Shown: piece after piece, positions 55,377 through 64,000 of the stretch
Layout: each line of letters opens with the position of its first letter
How positions within the stretch are numbered: the first letter of the stretch is position 1
Assembly: GCA_963969495.1 (NCBI GenBank)
Contig: OZ018324.1
Location: 156,038,172 to 156,102,171 of the forward strand
Direction: 5' to 3'
DNA: 64,000 nt
From: Ceratothoa steindachneri
Taxonomy: Eukaryota; Arthropoda; Malacostraca; Isopoda; Cymothoidae
Made by a program: the position numbers and the translations under genes
Notes under the pieces: generated by a model
What the model was told of the DNA's origin: nothing
Database searches by the model: none
The model's input: only the letters and a program-made list of their open reading frames with translations

Positions 55377-55860
55377 AAGTTAACTTTGTTAAGTTCAACT
55401 TACTCTTGTCAGAGAGACCCCTCATATCCTGGTGCATCTTAAACACCAGGGGTATTCCTTGTCCTTGAAGAATTAAGAAAAGAAGAAGGAAAAGGCTTCC
55501 CCTCGAGCCCGTTACTCGGTGGCCAAACCAAACTCATAAGTTAACTTGGTTGAGGAACCAAGTTCAACTTATTCTCGTCAGAGAAACCGCCCTCATCGAT
55601 CCTCGTCCTTGAAGAAGACCCTCCCCGATTTCAGTCCTCGCCCATGAGGAATTAAGTAACGAAGGAGAAAAGCTTCCCCTCGAGCTCGTTACTCGGTGGT
55701 CACCCGAACTCCAAGTTAACTTGGTTTAAAAACCAAGTTCGACTCACTCTCGCCAGAGAGACCACGCCTACCTTGGTGCCGCATAAAGCACCGTAATTGT
55801 TCTCGTCCTTGAAGAACGCCCCCGTGAATACCATGTGGACCCTCATCTGCTAACCTCACC
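55377..55860 (+). repeat. ~160-175-bp tandem repeat, three units
   Basis: Units start AAGTTAACTT at 55,377, 55,538 and 55,713. Shared blocks are a CAGAGA(G/A)ACC segment, a TCCTTGAAGAA segment, and GCTTCCCCTCGAG followed by GTTACTCGGTGG. No gene is seen from 55,861 to 56,238. Confidence 0.8.
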
Positions 55861-56235
55861 AAAAATACCTCGAGATCCCGCCCACCTACATCTGGCCGGT
55901 CGGCACGCGTCGTGTCGACAATAACACTCCTGAGGTATTTATACTCCATTAGAGTCCATAAGCCTAAATCGTATATATTGAAGTGTGTAGCGAAATTAAC
56001 CAATTTTAGAGGGTCAAACTAATTGAATTAATTATTGTGTATTATAATATTCGGAGTATTTCTCTGGTTAATGGTTAATTTTTGTGTATTAAATTGTTGA
56101 AGTTAAAATATAGGTTAATTTTGGGAATTATTGTGCGTTTCTCTATATCCTTACGTGTTTCCAATGGCTCTCTTCTTTAAAATAACAATATTAGCACTCT
56201 TAGCACTCTTAGAAGAAAAAGGGGGTCATTCTACG

Positions 56236-56238
<3 letters not shown>

Positions 56239-56329
<91 letters not shown>

Positions 56330-56343
56330 TAGATAGATAGATT
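56239..56343. repeat. (TA)n followed by (GATA)n
   Basis: About 44 TA units then four GATA units that adjoin the 3' end of Jockey-like copy E. In element sense the copy ends in (TATC)n then (TA)n. Confidence 0.95.
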
Positions 56344-56359
56344 TCCCTGGTGATAGGGA
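56344..56359 (-). other. 3'-terminal hairpin of copy E
   Basis: The plus strand reads TCCCT-GGTGAT-AGGGA, a 5-bp stem with the family loop. The tail microsatellite starts right beside it. Confidence 0.6.
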
Positions 56360-56696
56360 ATTGCAGGCGTTTATCTGAGATTGGTGTTCTTCTCATTGTT
56401 TTTGGTTTTATGTTCTTTTGCGTACTCTTTTCTGCTTTTTGTTTGGGTTTTTCTTGGTTTGTGATGGTTTTGCATATTTGTTTGTGTTGTTCCTGGTTTG
56501 TGGTGTTATTGCTTGTGTTTTCATTTTCTTTCATGTAGATTATGGTGGTTTCTTGCCGCGTTCAAGCCTTTGTAGGTGTTTTCTGTATCTTTTGTATTTG
56601 TCTCGTTGTTCGTTTATGTATTTTTAGTGTTCTTCTTATTGTATATTCTTTGTGTAGTTTATTGTTTGTCGTTGTTAAATATGCGTAGTCTTATGT

Positions 56697-58386
56697 GTTG
56701 ATTGGTTCTTCTTGTCTTTCGGTCTGTGCTTTACTAGTGATGAAGTCTAGCCTTCTTCTGTTTATGTCCTCCAATGGAATGTCAATTTGTCTCTGTCCGA
56801 TTTCGTCCGCCATGTGTCGTGGGACTTTCTCCTAGATTTTTTTGGCTCTCCTTTGCAGCTCCAAATTAATTGAAGTCATCTAGATCATGTGATATAGGTC
56901 TCTCTGCCTTTTTCTCTCTCTCTCCTCCTGGTGATCGTTATTAAGAGCACTCCTTTGTTTTGTACCCTTTGGGAGAGTTGCCATTTATTATTGGAACTAG
57001 TGTTGATAGGTATAGGTGGATACAGCAGCTTAGATCTTATGAGCGCGTTGTATATCTTCTTTTTGTTGGTCATGTTCAGGTTTTGGAACCTGAAGAGCTT
57101 GGTGAGCTCGACCTTCGCCCGCGCTGTTGTCTGAGCAACATGGCTACCGTATCCATTTTTACCTATCTTTAGTCCTAGTACTGTCCCATCCGTGCTGTAT
57201 TGAATGCGGGCGTCATCAGTTTCGATATGGGCCCGTTTCCTACGGAAGAATTGTACCAGCCTAAATTTCTGGGTGTTAGTCGCGGTTTTCCATCTTCTTT
57301 CGAACCTGTTGACATGGTCGATTTCTCTGGCGGTGATTTGTGCAATGAGTTCGGGACTTTTGAAGGGGGCAGTCATGTTCTGAGAGATGTCATCAGCGAA
57401 CTGGACGTATGGCCACTCTTCCGTGTCCGGTTCGGGTAGATCGAGGGTGTATATATTGTATAGTAGGGGGCTTAGGCACCTTCCTTGTGGTACGCCTGCA
57501 GTTAGCTCGAAGTCTGGTCCCGTGTGGTCGTATCTTTGTATATACGCTATCTTGTCTGTCACATAGAATTTTTTCTAGTGCTGAGTTTAGTCCAAGTCTT
57601 AGTATTTTGTACTGAAGCCCAGTCCTCCATACTTTGTCAAATGCCTTCTTAACGTCTCTGAGCACCAGGTCAGCATACCTCTTTTGGCTAGCAATCTTCG
57701 CCAGTTTTTCTGTGATGATTGCTAGCGCCGTATCAGACCCTCTCCCTCTTCTGAATCCATGCTGGTATTGGTTATCGAGGTTGTTATCCCCCATAAAATC
57801 TTGGATTCTATTAGCAAGGACCTTCTCGAAGACCTTGCCTGCCACTTCGAGGAGGGAAATGGGTCTGAAGTTTGATGGTCTGTCCGGTGGTTTTCCGGCT
57901 TTTGGAATGAAGATCATTTTAGCGATCTTCCACTCGTCCGGCAAATAGCCAACGTTTAGGCACGCGTTCATTATATTGACCAGCCCCTCTAAGATGTTAC
58001 GGGGGGCGTTCAACAAGTTAAGTTTGGTCAATTCTGTTTTTCCTGGTGCTCTCTGTTTGAAGGTACGTAGCGTAGTTAGTATTTCTTCTTCCGTTATCTT
58101 CCGTCCATAATCAGTCATCTATCTGTCAGCAGTTGTGTTGTTGAAGGGGTATGTCCTGTCTAGTTCTTGTCTTAGTTGGTCGTGAATGTGTTCCTCAAAG
58201 TCTAGGTCAAAGTGTTCGTTCTCTTCTGGTCTGATGGAAAATACATTTTTCCAGTAGTCTCTGAACTCTTCTTCCGTTTCTGTTGTGTCCATTTTTGTCC
58301 CGTCGTCTTTTTTAAGGAGTATGTTTTATAGCAATGCCCTCTGGCCATTCCTATAATAAAATCCTTCTGTGATACTTATATATATA

Positions 58387-58469
<83 letters not shown>

Positions 58470-60440
58470 ACATATATTATGTATAAAATTCAAATCATTC
58501 AATTATTTTTTATTTAACTTTTGTCAATTAAATCATTTATGCAAATTATGTACAACTTAATAATTAATTAATTCATTTATTTTAATTAACTTTTTACTCA
58601 ATACAATCATTTAATTAATTTATTTATAACTTTTTGCAATTCAATTATTTTTCTGTAACCTTTAATAATTCAAATATCCAGTGACGAAAAACTGATTTCA
58701 TTTAACGCACTGGTTCAAACAACATCTCTTAGAATTTGACGCACAAACCAACACACGCATTTCACCACTTTTGGAATAACACGAATTCTCTCTCTCATTT
58801 GTGTTCGTGTCACCATCCATTCCGGTTCAACTTTACTTTCAATCAAGGTCAGTCATAAATCTTCTCACACTTATTCTCTGCAAACTGCCATTCGAGAGTA
58901 GGTCCTAATTCAACTTACTTCTCGCATTGTAGAGCCCAATTCAGTTCATCATAGTCTCCTTCGTTTTCACTTTCACTCCACATATTACCTTACAACATAT
59001 TCATTTTATATATTAGTTACTTTACATCTTGTTACTTTAAACTAGTTACTTTGTTATATTTACTTTACCGCATCTTACAGTGTATTCCCAATTCAATTCT
59101 CATTGTGCATTCGTTAATTCTGTGAATATATTTATATTTGTTTAATTGTTTTTCTTACCAATCTAGTTCAGAAGTTCAAAATTTATTTCACTTTAGTCGT
59201 AGGCCTAAACATTAGCAGATGACGACTTTCATCAACAAAATTTATGGTAGTGGTTTTCTAATAGCTATTTAGGCTGATTTATTAATGAAAAATAAATCCC
59301 ATTAATAACCAAATACCATAATTGCTGTCATTTGGCTTACCCTTCAATCTTGATAGAGTATTACAAAATGTTCGGGGATCCAGTTTTTCGGCTAATTTGT
59401 CTACGAGGTCATTCCAAATGCTGTTTGTTGTTCTGTTATGTGCGTCTTCATTTCAGTCCTTAGTATTCTTAACCGTCTGTTGTTAACTCTGTCTGTGCCA
59501 GTCAGTCTAACTTCTTCAAATAGTCTTTTATATTCGTCCGTTAGGTCATATAGCTCCTGTGTCCACCTTGGTGCTGGTAACGTTTTATAAGATGTTTTGG
59601 GTACCGTTGCGCTGTCCGCCTTCACCATTACTTACGTTAACCTTGCCAGTTCCTGGTCGATCTCATCCAGGATGTCTTCTTCGAGTGGTTGAGGTCTGAA
59701 CTCCCCGAGAAGGGTACGGCACTCTTCCCAGTTCGCTCGAGAAAAGCATTTTCTTTCCTTGACGGGTATTTGAATGGGGCTCGAGGATATTTTAATCATG
59801 ATAGCGACGTGGTCGCTTGAGATTAGAGGGCTGGGTTGGATATAATAATTGTAGGGAAATTTTGAGCTGGTCAGGATGATATCCCGCTTGGTTGCGTAGA
59901 TGTCGGTGATATAAGTGGGGAAGTCGGGCCCAATGCGGGCAACAATACCCATGTCAATAAGGTTCTTCCTGTTATTCCCTTTCTTGTTTAGATCTCCGGT
60001 GTATCCAGATTCCTGGCATCTGGCGTTGACATCTTCCCCAAACAAGACTGTTCTCCCGTGTGCACACAGTTGGAGAAAGTTGTGCATCGGGATATAGTCT
60101 CGTCTCGGGGGGTGGTACCCTGTGGGCACCACTAGTGACCCCAGGGTGGTTTGGATCTCGATGGCTAGATAGGATTCGTCTAAAGATGGGAGTAATTTGA
60201 ACATAATACCTCTTTTGACTACCATGGCAGCGCCATCGAAACGTTATAGGCTGTGGTTCTTGGTTACTTGCTAGATTTGAAGATCTTCATATTCTTCTGC
60301 GTTTGTAGTTTCCGTGTTCTGATATCAGATCAGAACGATGTCAGGGTTGCATTGTCTGATAATGTTTCCGTAAGTGACTTGTTTGTCTTCCCATCCGTTA
60401 GTATTCATTTGTAGGATTGCCAAGTCTTTTTGAGTCAATA
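56697..60440 (-). pseudogene. Copy E ORF2: endonuclease and reverse transcriptase (broken, split)
   Basis: The endonuclease (60,440-59,400) shows LAILQMNTNGWEDKQ, RFDGAAMVVKR, GYHPPRRDY, LFGEDVNARC (the usual GDxN is altered to GEDVN) and SDHVAIMIKI. A stop near 59,630 ends the main stretch. After the solo LTR, RT resumes (58,350-56,885): MIFIPKAGKPP, FRPISLLEV, LVLRDVKKAFDKVWR, then a frame change in a run of A near 57,570, AGVPQGRCLSPLLYNIYT and VQFADDISQ (near 57,395), and LIRSKLLYPPIPIN. The C-terminal tail runs to a stop near 56,697. The catalytic FADD is intact, but in-frame stops and the frame change inactivate it. Confidence 0.8.
58368..59320 (+). repeat. Solo LTR of the Gypsy 1 family (includes (TA)n at 58,376-58,467)
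   Basis: Similar along its length to the LTR at 10,202-10,991: TGTG start, (TA)n, ATTATGTATAAAATTCA, CGAGAGTAGGTCCTAATT, TTAGGCTGATTTATTAA, and a CCCATTAATAACC end. It has no internal region and is the product of LTR-LTR recombination. A target duplication is not clear. Confidence 0.75.
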
Positions 60441-60507
60441 CATCTTGTCTGTCGAATAATCGTCCCTTTTATCGAGTTTCTTTGGGGTGGAGGGGCTGGC
60501 TGGTGGA

Positions 60508-61944
60508 GATCAGCATTTACCAGATCTCTTTTTGTTGAATTTCGAGGTCGTGATGGTAGCGCAGGCGTCTTGGTTGAGTCGGACCATTCCAAGGATAAGG
60601 GCTTTTTCGACTACCATCTCTGGAATGTCTTCACTATATTCACACTTGTAACGGCCGGTGGTCACGCCTTCGCTGACGTCTTTGTCCGTTTTTACTTCAG
60701 GGAATGGGGCACTCTCCGTGGTGAATAATTTTAAATTAATTTTTATGACATGGTAGGCATGTTTGCCCTCCTTTGACGATGAGGCAGATCTCATCATCTG
60801 CCGATTGGGTGACCGTTTGGTGCGGCTACCATGGCGGTGTTTAGATTTAGGTTCATTGGCGGATTTTGCATCTGAATCTGGTTTGGAGGGTTCTATTTTT
60901 GGGGGGGTTCAGGATTGTTTTGGTGATGACTTGCCGGAGCGGGAACAGCTTCTCCTTGTGTAGTGGCTGGTTGAGGAGGCTGCATCTGTATCCGAAGAAC
61001 TTTCTCAGAAGGAGGGTTCTCCGGGAACCACATCTCGTCCATCCCATTTTTGGTCAGCATCTGGTTTAGCTCTTTTTTGAATGAGCCTGGCTTTGTGAGG
61101 TCTGCTATGTGTGCATAATAAATGCAGCACATGATCTTTGTAGCCTGTTCGCTTTCTATCTTAAAGTAGGTACGCTGAGCTGAGGCCTCGTCGACGGCCG
61201 CCTTTGCCACTTTGGCATAGGACTTGTTGGTCTTAGCTTCCTCTTCTTCTTTTTTTGCGCTTTTGTTGTTTTCTTATCGCTTCCTTCTTTACTGGGCATG
61301 ACATCGCCATGGCTCCATGGCCACCGTTGCAGTTTTTGCATCATTTTTTCACTACTTCTACAGCTACGCCAGATGTGACCAACTTTGCTACATATGGAGC
61401 AGATAAGTTCGGTTTGTGGACATGCTCTAGTTATGTGCTCGTTATATTTATAGCACTTAAAGCATGTCTGTACTTATGTTAACTCCTCTCTTTTTATCTG
61501 GTCAGGGCAGACCCTGACGTGAAAGAGAAAGAGACCGAATTCTTTTGTTTTCTATGCCATAGCCGCATCTTGGAAAATCACCTTGAAAACGTGGGTGTAG
61601 TCTCTGAATTTGATAACCTCAGAGACTTTAGCCCATTGGTGATTTCTTTCGATTTCATGGGAAATTTCAGCGCTCCTGCAAATAACATTTCTGTGTGCCC
61701 GAATTCGGGGTGGGATCTTAGGAGTCAAGTTTATTGAGTTAAAGACTTTTGTTGCTTTGGACGAGACCAAGTGCTCTGCGTCCAGTTCTTTCTGGCATAT
61801 AGTCGTATACCCGAAAGGGGTGTCAATGAGTCTGACGAGAGCGACATCTAGCTCCCCGTAGACTATGGAGAAGACCTCCTCGCGGTCAGGCTTTGACCTT
61901 CCGGGGAGAGTTCTGAGACTTATACGTAAAATGTCGTTTCTCAT
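60508..61944 (-). pseudogene. Copy E ORF1: zinc-knuckle protein (broken)
   Basis: Starts MRNDILRISLRTLPGRSKP, then VRLIDTPFGYTTIC, VICRSAE, WAKVSEVIKFRDYTHVFKV, an in-frame TAG near 61,549, CPDQIK, a TAA near 61,475, and knuckles starting CFKCYKYNEH and CSICSKVGH. A frame change near 61,330 leads to KIMCCIYYAHIADLT and NGMDEMWFPENPPS, then a second change to the C-terminal block, with KLFTTESAPFPE and a YKCEYSEDIPE pattern, ending at 60,508. Architecture is the same as copy D, with breaks at different places. Confidence 0.8.
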
Positions 61945-62292
61945 TTCGTCGTTATTGTCGGTTTATTGGGTGTGAAGGAATAGAAGATAAAAAATGAACC
62001 TTTTAAAGTCCAATGCCACTTTACCTTTTGAAAATGAACATTCTGAGATGTCAGTTTACTTGCCGTATTCCTTAGTTATGGTGGCACTGGCATTTTGTGT
62101 GGTGTTTATTATGTACCATACTTATTGTTTACACTTGGAGGGAAATAACTTTTATTCGTAAAAATTTACGCGAAAAGAAAAATCTTCGAGAACGTTTAGC
62201 ATATTTCACCCTCCTTTACCTCCTTTTACAGAAATAACGTACCGAGAGAAAAAAATTGAACAAGTAAATCTTAGCAGTCTATCTTTTACATT

Positions 62293-62416
62293 AAAATACA
62301 CCTATATAAATAGTTATTTCATCTACTCATAACACTACAAAAATTCAACTAATCAGGATTGGTATACAATTTAATAGTCATTCTTACGTTCATTTTTGGA
62401 ATAACAGCCTTCGCGT
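62293..62416 (-). promoter_or_regulatory. 5'-terminal module of copy E (shared with copy D)
   Basis: About 94% identical to 41,988-42,111, with the same outer end. Confidence 0.6.
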
Positions 62417-62738
62417 TCAGGGACGGCTGGTCCTCAGGGACTGGTGAGCTACAGACCTTCCTGTCTCAGCCTTGCCAGACAGATGATAGATAAGTGGTTA
62501 ATTCATATTATTAATTAATTTTATACAAATAAATAATATTATACTTATATATTCCATTCAGTACTTTTTTCATTTTTGTATCATTTTTTAACACAAAATA
62601 CTAGCAGATTTAATCAATTATTTCAACTTTACAGTAAAACACTTTTACCAGGATTGGCGGCAGCGCCAACCCGTTGCGAGCTGCAACTAGCACAGCCCGA
62701 TTCCCCGGAATTACAGTGTGTCCACTCTATAGAGGGGC
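62417..62738. other. Spacer with a possible hAT-type end
   Basis: CAGGGACGGCTGGTCCTCAG at 62,418-62,437 resembles a hAT terminal repeat start, but no inverted partner or duplication was found. The rest is AT-rich. Confidence 0.3.
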
Positions 62739-62963
62739 GTGATAACCGATAAATCCCAAATTATAATATAATATTGACTATATATAGCGTTATTTTATAA
62801 TGCAATAGTAAAAATATTTGAACACTGTTTCTTAGTTCCTTACCTGGTGAGTCTCTCCTTCATCTCCTCATAGGTTTTGAGGATCCTCCTGACAGCTCGG
62901 ACCTACATATTTGTCTTCAAGGCATGCGCGGCTCGTCCCTGTGCTAAACTGGAACCAAAAACT
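62739..62963 (-). mobile_element. Fragment of the hAT-like family
   Basis: The reverse complement matches about 9,341-9,580, with shared TTTTTGGTTCCAGTTTAGCA, AGGTCCGAGCTG, GAGGAGATGAAGGAGA and ATTATAAAATAACGCTA. The terminal repeats are absent. It joins the Merlin-like sequence at 62,964/62,965. Confidence 0.65.
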
Positions 62964-62964
62964 G

Positions 62965-63794
62965 GGTAAATATGTAGATTATTGGCCCGGCCGATAGGAC
63001 GTACTATTTCATCCGTGTTCCAAAATGTTTCACGTTTTGGGATACATTTAAGTGGACGGCTCATGTGGGGGTAAACACAATGCGGAGACCACAATACGAT
63101 GATCCTGAGTTTCATTAAATTGGGGGTCTGGGGGGCATAGCCCCCTAGTATATATTCCTAATTGTTTATAGAATAATGTTCTGACGTTTACAGAGGTGAA
63201 TGCTTTAACTACATCATGTCAGCACCTTTAATCGTTTTGCGAATTATATTTGGGGTGGGGGTGGGGTCTGACGTCAGAAATGACGGATTTGAATTTTTAT
63301 TTTGTTTTCACTTAATAGCTTTTTATTATCCTCATTTTTATTTGTTAATATATTTTTCCCCATTTTACTATTTGTATTACCTTTTTTTATACATTTAAAT
63401 CTAATTAGCTGGATCATTTAAATGAACTATTTTATAAGCCGTTTGAGTGTAATACAGACGCCTTTTACGCAGTGTGAAAATGGTATCGGTTTGCGAAGTC
63501 TGTCCATCCTCTCTTCCTGAATTATCAACTCTAGTTTCTTATAAAGATAAATTGTTCACCTTTTTGGACGTTCATAATTTAGTTAAAATTAAAAGCGATT
63601 GCGACATTTGTGGGCGGGCATTAGATGTCACCCCTCAGTTTGAATTTAGATGCTCTAAAACCATACGTGAAGCACCCAAAATATTGAACGCCTCTACCGG
63701 GATGCGAGAAGTTCAATCCCCAAATACGGGAGAAAAAACGAACAGTTCGACGCCTATCTTGCAACCGCCATCTTCTGCAAACGCTTCCCGTTGA
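62965..63794 (+). mobile_element. Merlin-like transposon, 5' part
   Basis: Begins GGTAAATATGTAGA and contains GGCCCGGCCGATA. It is homologous through about 63,290 to the reverse complement of the MITE at 20,146-20,579, including a GGGGGTCTGGGGGGCA segment and TTTAATCGTTTTGC. It then continues into sequence absent from the MITE, with the reading frame at 63,480. The right end is not identified. Confidence 0.5.
63480..63794 (+). CDS. Zinc-ribbon protein fragment, possibly the N-terminus of a Merlin/ISXO2-like transposase
   Basis: A short frame starting at the ATG at 63,480 (MVSVCEVCPSSLPE; the open stretch begins one codon pair earlier). It has LFTFLDVHNLV, then CDICGRALDVTPQFEFRC. A region of the form FLxxHxLxK-x-CxxCG-...-RC is the N-terminal zinc ribbon seen in ISXO2-like (Merlin) transposases. 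After about residue 60 the sequence becomes a low-complexity serine/proline/threonine tail and stops, so the catalytic DDE region is absent here. It lies about 500 bp inside the end of a Merlin-like terminal repeat, which supports the assignment but does not prove it. Confidence 0.4.
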   Translation: MVSVCEVCPSSLPELSTLVSYKDKLFTFLDVHNLVKIKSDCDICGRALDVTPQFEFRCSKTIREAPKILNASTGMREVQSPNTGEKTNSSTPILQPPSSANASR

Positions 63795-64000
63795 CCGAAA
63801 CGGGAATTTAAGAAAGATTCCACGCTTTCCTCATCACTATTTCTGAAGTATACCCACCGAAATAAAGTAAGTAAACAGCGTTTTTCGTTCTTTAGTTTTG
63901 TATAACAAAGATGGCGTCAGCTATATTTCGAATAGGACTTAAACGCGAGAAAAAAAACCAGGCTTTCCTCATCGCTATTTCAGAAGTATAATCACTGCAA
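63795..64000. repeat. Short direct repeat at the window end
   Basis: GCTTTCCTCATC followed by ACTATTTC or GCTATTTC and then a GAAGTATA segment occurs at about 63,828 and 63,963, about 135 bp apart. It may be part of the same element. No gene is seen. Confidence 0.4.

Larger units (their letters stand above)
56344..62416 (-). mobile_element. Jockey-like non-LTR retrotransposon copy E, interrupted by a solo LTR
   Basis: A full-length minus-strand copy: 5' module (62,416-62,293), ORF1 (61,944-60,508), ORF2 (about 60,440-56,697), 3' UTR, terminal hairpin (56,359-56,344) and a TATC/TA tail. A 953-bp solo LTR of the Gypsy 1 family (58,368-59,320) interrupts the linker between endonuclease and RT. 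Confidence 0.85.

Noticed and set aside
55716..56003. Minus-strand frame with EYKYLRSVI resembling the end of an RTE-type reverse transcriptase
   Set aside because: Only about ten residues fit, and most of the frame lies in the tandem repeat. Too little to support.
57634..57948. Plus-strand 104-residue frame
   Set aside because: Antisense to the reverse transcriptase of Jockey-like copy E; the equivalent antisense frame also occurs at 38,104-38,541.
62418..62437. hAT terminal repeat of a separate element
   Set aside because: No inverted partner or 8-bp duplication found; kept only as a note in the spacer entry.

Overview
This is a eukaryotic, almost certainly invertebrate-animal (arthropod-like, possibly crustacean) intergenic window made almost entirely of transposable elements. 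I recognise no intact host gene, no bacterial-type operon and no CRISPR array. The basis for the assignment is the mixture of Jockey-like, CR1-like and RNase H-bearing I-like non-LTR retrotransposons, Ty3/Gypsy LTR elements, Penelope-like elements (PLEs) with a C-terminal GIY-YIG endonuclease, hAT-like and Merlin-like DNA transposons, and very abundant (TA)n arrays. The species assignment is inference; the element families are read from motifs.

Layout. 1-10 kb: a degraded ORF1 of a Jockey-like element (copy A, minus) and a second, nearly whole Jockey-like element (copy B, minus, 3' end near 1,916, ORF1 near 9.1 kb) split by an open CR1-like element (plus, 2,641-5,554); then a 469-bp hAT-like MITE. 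10-15.5 kb: a broken plus-strand Gypsy element with a 5' LTR, primer-binding site, gag and pol. 16-18 kb: a broken minus-strand protein of an uncharacterised multicopy family. 18-21.4 kb: PLE ends arranged around long (TA)n arrays, with large palindromes and a Merlin-like MITE. 21.8-25.6 kb: Jockey-like copy C (minus). 26-27.1 kb: two perfect, interleaved inverted repeats enclosing a tRNA-like sequence. 27.6-29.8 kb: PLE reverse transcriptase plus GIY-YIG endonuclease (minus). 29.9-36.9 kb: a minus-strand Gypsy with both LTRs, an older Gypsy fragment and a solo LTR of a further family. 37-42.1 kb: Jockey-like copy D (minus). 42.5-48.7 kb: a full-length, GC-rich I-like element with a 14-bp target duplication, inserted into the middle of an older palindrome. 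49.6-54.1 kb: another Gypsy (minus) with a 5' LTR. 54.2-56.3 kb: a PLE fragment and two tandem repeats. 56.3-62.4 kb: Jockey-like copy E (minus) interrupted by a solo LTR of the plus-strand Gypsy family. 62.4-64 kb: pieces of hAT-like and Merlin-like transposons, with a small zinc-ribbon reading frame.

How the parts relate. The elements are nested (CR1 in Jockey B, LTR in Jockey E, I in a palindrome, MITE in a PLE), which gives a relative age order. Sixteen (TA)n blocks of about 50-420 bp (about 1.6 kb in total) mostly sit at the ends of PLEs or near the U3 end of Gypsy LTRs. Several PLE ends share a hairpin followed by GAAA next to a (TA)n block, which resembles part of a hammerhead ribozyme core. 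Three Jockey-like copies share a covarying 3'-terminal hairpin. Only the CR1-like frame is fully open. The I-like element has a single frame break between reverse transcriptase and RNase H. Everything else is pseudogenic.
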